From the NCBI GenBank assembly GCA_050694015.1, contig JBOGWY010000060.1, positions 1-10,425 of the forward strand: a stretch of DNA of 10,425 nucleotides, in the 5' to 3' direction. The stretch's first letter is position 1. The number at the start of each line of letters is the position of its first letter. Made by a program: the position numbers and the translations under genes. This document shows, one piece after another, positions 1 through 5,420 of this stretch. The notes beneath the pieces were generated by a model. The model was not told the origin of the DNA and did not search any database. It saw nothing but the letters and a program-made list of their open reading frames with translations. Origin of the DNA: JBOGWY01 sp050694015. GTDB taxonomy: Bacteria > Actinomycetota > CADDZG01 > WHSQ01.

Positions 1-254
1 GCGCTGGCCTTCCTCGCTATCGAGCGACGGGCGTAGTGGTTCTCCGACAGATACGCGACGAAGCGCCGGATCAGCCTACGGTCGATCGAGGCGAGATCGT
101 CGACCCGCGCCCGGGCCGCCCACTCGGCGAACTGGTCTAGATCCGACCGATAGGCCGAGACGGTGTGGGGCGAGAGGTCGCGTTCGGCCGCGAGCGCACG
201 TAGGAAGTCGTGCGCCGCCTCTTCGATCGGGGTCCCCGCCGGGGCTGCTTCCAC
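1..254 (-). CDS. xerC: Tyrosine recombinase XerC, N-terminal part (runs off the left edge)
   Basis: This is the first 84 or so codons of a tyrosine recombinase, cut by the window edge. The visible protein is the SAM-like core-binding domain: after a short leader it reads FLRALAAERDLSPHTVSAYR, then an acidic/aromatic stretch (DLDQFAEWAARA), then SIDRRLIRRFVAYLSENHYARRSIARK. That is the usual XerC/XerD N-terminal pattern. The catalytic R-H-R-H-Y domain would lie outside the window. XerC works with XerD to resolve chromosome dimers at dif, and the gene commonly follows dprA in Actinobacteria, as here. The frame stays open back to a stop at 294-296. The possible starts are GTG at 254 and TTG at 293. 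I chose GTG because the homology begins shortly after it. Neither start has a good Shine-Dalgarno sequence, so GTG 254 may be read from a nearly leaderless transcript. The family call is firm; XerC rather than XerD rests on context. Confidence 0.87.
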   Translation of the reverse strand, partial: MEAAPAGTPIEEAAHDFLRALAAERDLSPHTVSAYRSDLDQFAEWAARARVDDLASIDRRLIRRFVAYLSENHYARRSIARKAS

Positions 255-263
255 CAGGCGCCC

Positions 264-293
264 AGCATGAGCCGGGGCTGTTACGTATGTCAA
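264..293 (-). promoter_or_regulatory. Possible sigma70-type promoter of xerC
   Basis: On the minus strand a perfect TTGACA (293-288) is followed, after 18 nt, by CATGCT (269-264). That keeps the A2 and T6 of a -10 box but is otherwise weak. The expected transcription start falls around 257, only a few bases before GTG 254, which would explain the lack of a ribosome binding site. TACGTA (287-282) is a small palindrome next to the -35. This is a pattern match only. Confidence 0.27.
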
Positions 294-312
294 CTACTGT
301 GATTTGGGCCAT

Positions 313-484
313 GTTCGGAAAACACCCTGGTCTGAGCAAGAAAGCCGTGTGCACGGGGTGCAGGGGTGCAAAGGGTGCGCGGTGAACCCCCTGGCAGCCA
401 CACGGGGTGCGCGGTGAACCCCCGGAACCCCTGTACCCCGTGAACACGCGATCTTCGTACCGACCAGGGTCTTTTCCGGGGAAC
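313..484. repeat. Large imperfect inverted repeat (~170 bp) in the dprA-xerC gap
   Basis: The plus strand from 316 to 378 aligns without gaps to the minus strand from 478 to 416, with 46 of 63 columns identical by hand count. The outer ends match best: CGGAAAACACCCTGGTC against CGGAAAAGACCCTGGTC, 16 of 17. A GTTC on each side (313-316 and 481-484) extends the match with a small bulge. Inner blocks GTGT, CACGGGGT, CAGGGGT and GGGT match in order. Similarity weakens toward the centre near 397. The gap of about 260 bp between dprA and xerC contains no credible gene, and this element fills most of it. It could be a degenerate non-autonomous mobile element, an intergenic palindromic repeat, or a structured RNA/DNA hairpin. 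There is no T-run after it, so a simple terminator is unlikely. Confidence 0.8.
373..423. repeat. 19-bp perfect direct repeat, 32-bp period, inside the palindrome
   Basis: GGGTGCGCGGTGAACCCCC occurs at 373-391 and again, identical, at 405-423, on either side of the palindrome centre. The unit is itself partly self-complementary (GGGT...ACCC). The hexamer GTGAAC appears three times in all (382-387, 414-419, 440-445). Flanking DNA carries 8-9-nt iterations of the GGGGTGCA/GGGGTTCA type in opposite orientations on the two arms. Confidence 0.85.
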
Positions 485-516
485 CACGAGTTGTTCGGCC
501 ACGGAGCGAGCTCCGA

Positions 517-1503
517 TCAGTCCGCGCCGCTGCCTTCCGCGGCAGCTGCCGCGGCCCTTGCTCGAGCACCGGATGCCGAGATAACGAAGCCCATCCGCTG
601 ACGGATAACGAATCCCCGGATCTCGAGCCGCGACAACGCGAGCGAGACCTTCCCGGACTGCAATCCGCCCTGGTAGGCGACTCGATCGGTTGTCTGAGGC
701 GTGTCGTCCATGAGGTAAAGGACATCGAGTTCGATCCCTTCCAGAACGGGGGCTGTGGGAACCAATCTCTCGACGCGGTCTTTCCAGACGAGATTCGGCG
801 CAAGCTCCTCGAAGATGTGATCGACGCTCGTGACCAAGCCTGCCTGACACGTACGGATCAGTTCGTTCGGGCCCTCCGACATGACGTTGCGAAAACTCCC
901 CGGGACGGCGAACACCGCCCGGTTCGCGTCTAACGCAAGGCGAGCTGTGATCAAGGCACCGCTGCGCATGGTTCCCTCGACGACGACAACGGCCGAACAG
1001 AGACCAACCACGATCCGGTTCCGCGCAGGGAAATTCGAGGCATAGGGCGGCGTGCCGAGCTCGTATTCGCTGACGACAGATCCGTTGGCTTGTATCGCGC
1101 GCCGAAGTCGTTGGTTACGAGTCGGGTAATTGACATCGAGCCCTGCTCCGACGACGGCGATCGTGTGACCGCCCGCGGCGAGGGCCGCTTGATGCGCGGT
1201 GGCATCCACGCCGACGGCCAGCCCCGAGACGACGGTGCACCCAGCTTCCGCAAGACCCCGAGCGATGAGCTCGGCAGCTTCGAGTCCAGCAGCACTCGCC
1301 TTGCGCGAGCCAACTACTGCCACCGAGGTAACGGCCTCCGTCAGCGGCTTTCCGATGACATGCAATCCCGTCGCGGGGTCGTGCGGCTCCATCTGTCGAA
1401 GTCGCTCCGGCCACTCGGGATCGAGCGGCGTGATGAAACGGGACCCTGCGTACATGTCGCTCGGGAGCAAGCTGACCGGCTTGGCGGTGCTAGACGATGT
1501 CAC
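517..1503 (-). CDS. dprA: DNA-processing protein DprA/Smf (RecA loader)
   Basis: DprA binds incoming single-stranded DNA and loads RecA on it during natural transformation; many non-competent bacteria keep it too. The Rossmann-like DNA_processg_A core spans roughly residues 20-235. It shows VAVVGSRKAS (61-70), the GLAVGVDATAHQAAL block (94-108), GGHTIAVVGAGLDVNYP (111-127), SEY (145-147), FPARNRIVVGL (158-168), SGALITA (181-187), VFAVPG (197-202) and GPNELI (211-216). A winged-helix C-terminal domain follows (about 255-310, LDVLYLMDD...LSRLEIRGFV), then an Ala-rich tail. The start is GTG 1503: an AGGAGG lies 6 nt upstream and the resulting overlap with comM is only 14 bp. The longer ATG 1548 start would overlap comM by 59 bp. 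The N-terminal SAM domain of many DprA proteins is absent, since only about 25 residues precede the core. The length is 328 residues. Confidence 0.95.
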   Translation of the reverse strand: MTSSSTAKPVSLLPSDMYAGSRFITPLDPEWPERLRQMEPHDPATGLHVIGKPLTEAVTSVAVVGSRKASAAGLEAAELIARGLAEAGCTVVSGLAVGVDATAHQAALAAGGHTIAVVGAGLDVNYPTRNQRLRRAIQANGSVVSEYELGTPPYASNFPARNRIVVGLCSAVVVVEGTMRSGALITARLALDANRAVFAVPGSFRNVMSEGPNELIRTCQAGLVTSVDHIFEELAPNLVWKDRVERLVPTAPVLEGIELDVLYLMDDTPQTTDRVAYQGGLQSGKVSLALSRLEIRGFVIRQRMGFVISASGARARAAAAAAEGSGAD

Positions 1504-3025
1504 GCTGCACCTCCTCACCTTGTTCGCGGCCGCGGAACTGCAACGCATTGAGAACGTCGTCGCCGTTCACGCGATCGCGTTGAGCTAGATCGGCGAGCGT
1601 CAGGGCGACCCGGTAAACGCGATTCAGTCCTCGTCCGGTCAACCCGTAGTTCTCGATCGCGCCGGCGAGCAACCGCCTGGACCTGTCGTCGAGCGTCACG
1701 GCGCTCTCTATCTGCGCTCGGCTTGCGCTGGAGTTCGTGATGGAACGTGAGCCGTAGCGTGCTATCTGCCGTTCGCGGGCGGCTTCGACGCGATCTCGGA
1801 TCACCTCGGATGTCTCACCGTGGGGTGCTCCCAGAAGTTCCCGCTTGGTGAGCCTGGGCACCAGTACGCGTATGTCCATGCGATCGAGTAGCGGACCCGA
1901 CAACTTGTTCTCGTAGCGCTGCTTCTCGACGTCCCTACATCGGCATGCGCGCCGGATGTCACCTTCATGTCCGCAAGGACAGGGGTTCATCGCAGCGATC
2001 AGTGAGAACCGGCAGGCGTACGTCACTGCTCCTGCGCTTCGAGCGATCCGCACAACGCCTTCCTCGACAGGCGCACGCAGGCTTTCCAGCACCTCCATGC
2101 GATAGAGCGGGAACTCATCGAGGAACAACACACCGAAATGGGCAAGGCTGATCTCACCGGGGCGCGGGAGACCGCTACCGCCACCGACCATGCCCGCCAA
2201 CGACGTGTGGTGGTGTGGAGTGCGGAACGGACGCGTCGTGATCAAAGCCGCATGTTCGCGGAGGACTCCTGCGACGGAATGGATCTGCGTGACCTCGAGC
2301 GATTCCTCCATCGACATCGCCGGGAGGATCCCGGGAAGCCGCCGGGCCAACATCGTCTTGCCGGACCCCGGTGGTCCTTCCAGAAGGACGTTGTGCCCGC
2401 CCGCAGCCGCGATCTCCATCGCCTTCTTGGGCTCGTGGTGACCACGAACCTCTCGCATGTCGTCGATGGGCTCGTCGACGAGGTGCGCGCGAGCCTCGAT
2501 CGGGCCGGGTTGCCACTTACCGCGGAGAAAGGCCAGGCACTCGGTCAGACTTTCCACCGGGACGACCTCGATCCCATCGATAACGCTCGCTTCGGGCGCG
2601 TTGGCCGCCGGGCAGATGAGTCCCTTGCGCCCGGCCGTTCGACAGGCGATCGCCGCGGGAAGGACTCCACGTACCGATCTGACGCTCCCGTCGAGCGCGA
2701 GTTCGCCCATGAAGACCCATCCTTCGAGAGTGGGAACCGGGAGCCGCCCGTCCGCGGCCACGATGCCGACCGCTAAGCCGAGGTCGAAGTGCGTTCCCTC
2801 TTTGCGGAGATTGGCGGGAGCCAGGTTCGCCGTGATCCGGGCCGGGGGCCACCGCTCGGACGTCGCCAACAGGGCCGAACGCGTCCTTTGCTCGGCCTCA
2901 CGGACCGACTTCGTCGGCAAGCCGACCAGGGTGAATTTCGGCACGCCGGTGCCTACATCCACTTCCACATCCACCAGGTGCGCCGTCGTACCGACGAGCG
3001 CCACGGACTGAGTCTTCGATAACAC
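1490..3025 (-). CDS. comM: ComM/YifB family AAA+ ATPase (Mg-chelatase-like helicase)
   Basis: Proteins of this family are hexameric AAA+ helicases. In naturally competent bacteria ComM drives branch migration when transformed DNA is integrated; the actinobacterial role is less defined. The N-terminal Lon-protease-like ChlI domain is visible (about 1-165, with FTLVGLPTKSVREAEQRTRSAL and ITANLAPANLRKEG). The AAA+ core then shows Walker A GPPGSGKT (217-224), Walker B VLFLDE (299-304), sensor-type MNPCPCG (346-352) and SGPLLDRMD (376-384). Four cysteines (349, 351, 361, 363) form a CxC...CxC set that may bind a metal. The C-terminal lid domain reads RGLNRVYRVALTLADL. The start is GTG 3025, preceded by AGGAGG with 5-nt spacing. 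At 511 residues it has the usual family length. It overlaps dprA by 14 bp, so the two are probably coupled in translation, behind a promoter at 3070-3092. Confidence 0.95.
   Translation of the reverse strand: MLSKTQSVALVGTTAHLVDVEVDVGTGVPKFTLVGLPTKSVREAEQRTRSALLATSERWPPARITANLAPANLRKEGTHFDLGLAVGIVAADGRLPVPTLEGWVFMGELALDGSVRSVRGVLPAAIACRTAGRKGLICPAANAPEASVIDGIEVVPVESLTECLAFLRGKWQPGPIEARAHLVDEPIDDMREVRGHHEPKKAMEIAAAGGHNVLLEGPPGSGKTMLARRLPGILPAMSMEESLEVTQIHSVAGVLREHAALITTRPFRTPHHHTSLAGMVGGGSGLPRPGEISLAHFGVLFLDEFPLYRMEVLESLRAPVEEGVVRIARSAGAVTYACRFSLIAAMNPCPCGHEGDIRRACRCRDVEKQRYENKLSGPLLDRMDIRVLVPRLTKRELLGAPHGETSEVIRDRVEAARERQIARYGSRSITNSSASRAQIESAVTLDDRSRRLLAGAIENYGLTGRGLNRVYRVALTLADLAQRDRVNGDDVLNALQFRGREQGEEVQRDIV
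1510..1515 (-). promoter_or_regulatory. Ribosome binding site that fixes the dprA start
   Basis: AGGAGG on the minus strand lies inside the 3' end of comM, 6 nt before GTG 1503. No comparable site precedes ATG 1548. This supports the shorter 328-residue DprA. Confidence 0.8.
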
Positions 3026-3069
3026 CAGGTCCTCCTGTCACCAGGCGGGACCGGGAGCGCGTGCGACTC

Positions 3070-3092
3070 AGCCTATGGAGGGGGTGTGACAA
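3070..3092 (-). promoter_or_regulatory. Putative PafBC-type (RecA-NDp-like) damage promoter of comM-dprA
   Basis: The minus strand reads TTGTCACAC (3092-3084), exactly 8 nt, then TAGGCT (3075-3070). The known actinobacterial LexA-independent DNA-damage promoter is TTGTCRGTG-N8-TANNNT. The first six bases, the spacer length and the TA...T of the -10 all fit; bases 7-9 (CAC instead of GTG) do not. A start site near 3063 would give a leader of about 38 nt containing the AGGAGG of comM. An identical upstream half with the same spacing occurs before yraN at 4273-4295. The family match is inferred, not proven. Confidence 0.55.
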
Positions 3093-3103
3093 GAAGCGAC
3101 GAG

Positions 3104-3120
3104 CCGGCTCTAGCGGCCGG
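3104..3120 (-). other. Weak hairpin at the crotonase stop codon
   Basis: CCGGC and GCCGG can pair around a 7-nt loop that includes the TAG stop of the upstream gene. It is followed on the minus strand by a mixed stretch ending in TTCTTGTC rather than a clean T-run. It may be a weak terminator lying directly before the comM promoter, or chance in GC-rich DNA. Confidence 0.3.
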
Positions 3121-3898
3121 TGAACTTCGGCTCCCGTTTCTCGATCCACGCCGTGATGGCCTCGCGGGTGTCCTCGCTCGTGAACATGAGTGACTGCGAG
3201 TACGACTCCGCGTCGAGGTTGTCTTCCAGCGAGCGCTCGGTGGCACGGTTCAGGTTCTGCTTGATCATCGACACGGCCCGCGGCGGGAGCCCGGCCAGCC
3301 GCTCGGCCAGGTCCTTGACCACGACATCGACCTCATCCGCATCGCATAAGCGAGTGAGGATCCCGAGGCGATCGGCATCCTCGGCCGACACCGTGTCGCC
3401 CAGGAGCGCGATCTCCTTCGCTTTGGTCAACGGCAACAGGCGCGTCAGCGCCCACGTCCCGCCGAAGTCGACCACGAGCCCGCGCTTCACGAAGAGCTCG
3501 GCGAACGACGCTTCGCGTGTCGCGACCACGAGGTCGCATGCGAGCGCAAGGTTGCACCCGGCCCCCGCGGCCACCCCGGTAACCTTCGCGATCGTGGGCT
3601 TGGGGCAATCGATGAACGAGCGCACGATGCCGTCGATCACGCGCATCCGCTCACGGAATTCGAACGGCGACGACACGAGATTCTCGACATCGGTCAGATC
3701 GGCGCCCGAGCAGAACGCGCCTCCGGCTCCCGTCACGACGACGACACGAACGTCGTTGTCGGCGGTTGCCTTCTCGAACGCAGCGCGGATCTCGTTGAAC
3801 ATCACCCACGACATCGCGTTCTTCTTCTCGGGGCGGTTGAGGGTGATGGTCGCCACATGTCCTTCGAGTTGCCAGGTCAGAGATTCGAACTCGCTCAT
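3110..3898 (-). CDS. Enoyl-CoA hydratase/isomerase (crotonase) family protein
   Basis: This is a 262-residue crotonase-fold enzyme that would act on an acyl-CoA thioester; the substrate cannot be told from sequence. The fold is clear: ITLNRPEKKNAMS (18-30), the first oxyanion-hole segment GGAFCSGADL (59-68) and the second, GVAAGAGCNLALACDLV (108-124). Aligned by eye to classical enoyl-CoA hydratase, the first catalytic Glu position is Phe136. The second is kept as Glu162 (KAKE), and the PGxGGT segment reads VDFGGT with Asp144. An Asp at this place recalls PaaG-like isomerases and related crotonases rather than standard hydratases. The C-terminus ends SEDTREAITAWIEKREPKFTGR, typical of the family. 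The start is ATG 3898, with AGGGAG overlapping the yraN stop codon 9 bp upstream, so it is probably co-transcribed with yraN. A lipid enzyme between yraN and comM is unusual for this conserved cluster. Confidence 0.93.
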   Translation of the reverse strand: MSEFESLTWQLEGHVATITLNRPEKKNAMSWVMFNEIRAAFEKATADNDVRVVVVTGAGGAFCSGADLTDVENLVSSPFEFRERMRVIDGIVRSFIDCPKPTIAKVTGVAAGAGCNLALACDLVVATREASFAELFVKRGLVVDFGGTWALTRLLPLTKAKEIALLGDTVSAEDADRLGILTRLCDADEVDVVVKDLAERLAGLPPRAVSMIKQNLNRATERSLEDNLDAESYSQSLMFTSEDTREAITAWIEKREPKFTGR

Positions 3899-3907
3899 GA
3901 CGACTCC

Positions 3908-4264
3908 CTAGAACGCGTCGGGGATGTGGGTCAGCTCCGCTCGACCATCTCGAACGATAACGGAGACGACATCGAACCGAACGTCGACGGGGCCGGGACG
4001 CCTCTGGCTCAACCACGCGGCCGCCAGGCGTCGCAGGCGCGCCTGCTTCGCGTAGCCGACCGCTTCAGCGGGGATCCCCCAGCGATCGTCGCCGCGCGCC
4101 TTGACCTCGCAGAACACGACCAGACCGCCTCGCCGCGCAACGATGTCGACCTCGCCGGAGCGCCCACAACGGTAGTTCCGCTCGACGATGGTGAAGCCGT
4201 GACGGCGGTAGAAGCGCGCGGCGGCATCTTCGCCCCGGCGACCGAGACCCACTCGGGCATCCAT
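3908..4264 (-). CDS. yraN: YraN/UPF0102 family putative endonuclease
   Basis: This 118-residue protein is of the UPF0102 family, which has a restriction-endonuclease/Holliday-resolvase-like fold; its cellular role remains poorly defined. Diagnostic residues are GE (11-12) near the N-terminus, GEVDIV (37-42), FCEVKAR (51-57, with the E-x-K catalytic-type pair) and RFDVVSV (96-102). It sits in its conserved actinobacterial place between the rnhB/DUF2469 pair and comM/dprA. ATG 4264 is the likely start. No Shine-Dalgarno sequence precedes it, and a promoter-like element at 4273-4295 predicts transcription beginning within a few bases of the ATG, so the message may be leaderless. An internal GTG at codon 5 is a less likely alternative. 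The stop TAG overlaps the ribosome binding site of the downstream crotonase gene. Confidence 0.93.
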   Translation of the reverse strand: MDARVGLGRRGEDAAARFYRRHGFTIVERNYRCGRSGEVDIVARRGGLVVFCEVKARGDDRWGIPAEAVGYAKQARLRRLAAAWLSQRRPGPVDVRFDVVSVIVRDGRAELTHIPDAF

Positions 4265-4272
4265 GATCGAGC

Positions 4273-4295
4273 AAGCTAAAGAGAAGGTGTGACAA
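4273..4295 (-). promoter_or_regulatory. Putative PafBC-type (RecA-NDp-like) damage promoter of yraN
   Basis: The minus strand reads TTGTCACAC (4295-4287), 8 nt, then TAGCTT (4278-4273). This is the same architecture as the site before comM, and the shared TTCTTGTCACACC block is 13 bp. It fits TTGTCRGTG-N8-TANNNT except for bases 7-9. The predicted start near 4266 lies 2-3 nt before ATG 4264, implying a leaderless mRNA, which agrees with the missing ribosome binding site. The upstream half overlaps the T-rich tail of the terminator at 4292-4318. Confidence 0.55.
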
Positions 4296-4318
4296 GAAAG
4301 GCGCCCTCGAGGGCGCCT
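4292..4318 (-). terminator. Intrinsic terminator after the rplS-DUF2469 gene run
   Basis: Positions 4299-4318 form a perfect 20-bp palindrome: an 8-bp stem AGGCGCCC/GGGCGCCT with a TCGA loop. On the minus strand it is followed by TTCTTGT, so with the last stem base the T-rich part reads TTTCTTGT. It lies 20 bp after the DUF2469 stop. The stem is very stable, but the T-tract is interrupted by C and G. Confidence 0.65.
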
Positions 4319-4337
4319 GGAGAAACTTACAAGAGAG

Positions 4338-4667
4338 CTAGCGATCCATCCCGGGTGGATCGGGCAACAGATCCCGCTCTGCCAGCTGGGCGAGTTCCTC
4401 GACGTTGAGGTCGCGGAACGTGACGACGTTCACGTGCGACACGAAGCGGGCCGGGCGGTGCATGTCCCACACCCACGCGTCGTTGAGCTGTACCTCGAAC
4501 CAGACCTTGGCCCCCATGTGACGCGTGTCGACCTTCACCTCGTTGGCGAGGTAGAAGCGGCGTTCCGTCTCGACGACGAACTTGAACATCGGGAGGACGT
4601 CCCGATACTCCTTGTAGAGCTGGAGCTCCATCTCAGCCTCGTACTTCTCGAGGTCCTCGACGCTCAC
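4338..4667 (-). CDS. DUF2469 family protein (RNase HII-linked, as Rv2901c of M. tuberculosis)
   Basis: This small acidic-N-terminal protein of 109 residues matches the actinobacterial DUF2469 family. The recognisable core is SVEDLEKYEAEMELQLYKEY, followed by RDVLPMFKFVVETERRFYLAN, then KVWFEVQLNDAWVWDMHRPARFV and VNVVTFRDLNVEEL. No enzymatic motif is visible and the function is unknown. The family is nearly always next to rnhB, and here its GTG start overlaps the rnhB TGA stop in a 4-bp GTGA, with a purine-rich AGGAGAGG just upstream, so translational coupling is likely. It is the last gene of the run that begins at rplS, followed by a GC-rich terminator. The C-terminus (LLPDPPGMDR) is variable in the family as far as I know. 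Confidence 0.93.
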   Translation of the reverse strand: MSVEDLEKYEAEMELQLYKEYRDVLPMFKFVVETERRFYLANEVKVDTRHMGAKVWFEVQLNDAWVWDMHRPARFVSHVNVVTFRDLNVEELAQLAERDLLPDPPGMDR

Positions 4668-5380
4668 ACCCTCTCCTCTTCCTCGATCCGCTCCGATATC
4701 TGCTCGCCTTGCTGCCCGGAAAGCTCTTCCAAGTCTCGCGCCGCGTGGGGCACAAAAACACCATCATCATCGGTAAATCCGGTCACCCCGTAGAAGGAGC
4801 GGCGGTGGATCGGCGAGGGTCCGTAGCGGATCAGGGCGTCCCAATGCTGGCGGGATTTGTAGCCGACGTTGGTGGCGAACCCGTACTGGGGGTAGCGGCG
4901 GTGATAGCGCCGCATGGCGGCATCCCGGGCGACCTTCGCCACGATCGAAGCGGCGGCCACGTTCTTCGAGATCGCGTCGGCCTTCTTGACCAACAGTCCC
5001 GGCCACGGCAACCGCTTCATCCGCATGAAGTCGACCAGCACGTAGTCGGGATGGACGTCGAGCCCCCGGACCGCCTTCCGGAGCGCCTGCTGGTTGCATC
5101 TCTGGATCCCCGTGCGGTCGATCTTGTCGTGCCGGACCCTCACGATCGACGTGGAGACGGCGACCTTCGCTATCTCGCCGGCGAGTTCCTCTCGCTGCTT
5201 GCGGGTGCAGAGTTTGGAATCCTTCAGCCCGGGGATCTCGATGCCGGGCGGGAGGATCACCGCGGCCGCGAACAGCGGCCCCGCCAGTGCCCCTCGGCCG
5301 ACCTCGTCCACCCCCGCCACGTGGGTGAACCCGTGATCCCAAAGGCGGGTCTCCATCAACCCGAGCGCGTCGCCTGCCAT
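4664..5380 (-). CDS. rnhB: Ribonuclease HII
   Basis: RNase HII nicks RNA-DNA hybrids 5' of single embedded ribonucleotides and starts ribonucleotide excision repair. The active-site acidic residues are visible: Asp25-Glu26 in VAGVDEVGRGALAGPL, Asp117 in YVLVDFMRMKRLPWPG, and Asp153 in ASIVAKVARDAAM. The substrate-recognition GRG (28-30) and the GYKSRQHWDAL segment (173-183) are in place, as is the RRSFYGV end of the conserved domain. The length is 238 residues, with a charged C-terminal extension (about 203-238, acidic) beyond the catalytic domain. The start is given as ATG 5380; an in-frame ATG at codon 9 is possible, and neither has a strong ribosome binding site. A gap of 40 bp separates it from lepB-2; downstream it overlaps DUF2469 by 4 bp. 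Confidence 0.95.
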   Translation of the reverse strand: MAGDALGLMETRLWDHGFTHVAGVDEVGRGALAGPLFAAAVILPPGIEIPGLKDSKLCTRKQREELAGEIAKVAVSTSIVRVRHDKIDRTGIQRCNQQALRKAVRGLDVHPDYVLVDFMRMKRLPWPGLLVKKADAISKNVAAASIVAKVARDAAMRRYHRRYPQYGFATNVGYKSRQHWDALIRYGPSPIHRRSFYGVTGFTDDDGVFVPHAARDLEELSGQQGEQISERIEEEERV

Positions 5381-5420
5381 CGACCAAACCTTAGCCCGGG
5401 AGTACTCGCGAAAAGTAGGT

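Noticed and set aside
345..447. Repeat cluster as a CRISPR array
   Set aside because: The two identical 19-bp units are separated by only 13 bp, there are no further repeats or spacers of constant length, and no cas gene is present.
313..484. Palindrome as an ordinary rho-independent terminator for dprA
   Set aside because: It is far longer than a usual terminator and neither strand has a T-run after it.
313..484. A dif or phage attachment site next to xerC
   Set aside because: I see no 28-bp dif-like pair of 11-bp XerC/XerD arms with a 6-bp centre, and no tRNA or integrase-flanking duplication here.
76..850. Minus-strand open frames (76-447 and 290-850) across the dprA-xerC gap with similar Gly/Pro/Arg-rich sequence
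   Set aside because: Their similarity comes from the 19-bp direct repeat and the palindrome read in two frames. One overlaps xerC and the other dprA, both well supported by homology.
1886..1902. A further TTGTCGGGT match on the minus strand within comM
   Set aside because: It lies inside coding sequence, and at 8-nt spacing no TANNNT follows.
2138..2776. Plus-strand 212-residue open frame opposite comM
   Set aside because: It lies wholly antisense to a gene with intact Walker motifs, and no ribosome binding site or domain is recognisable.
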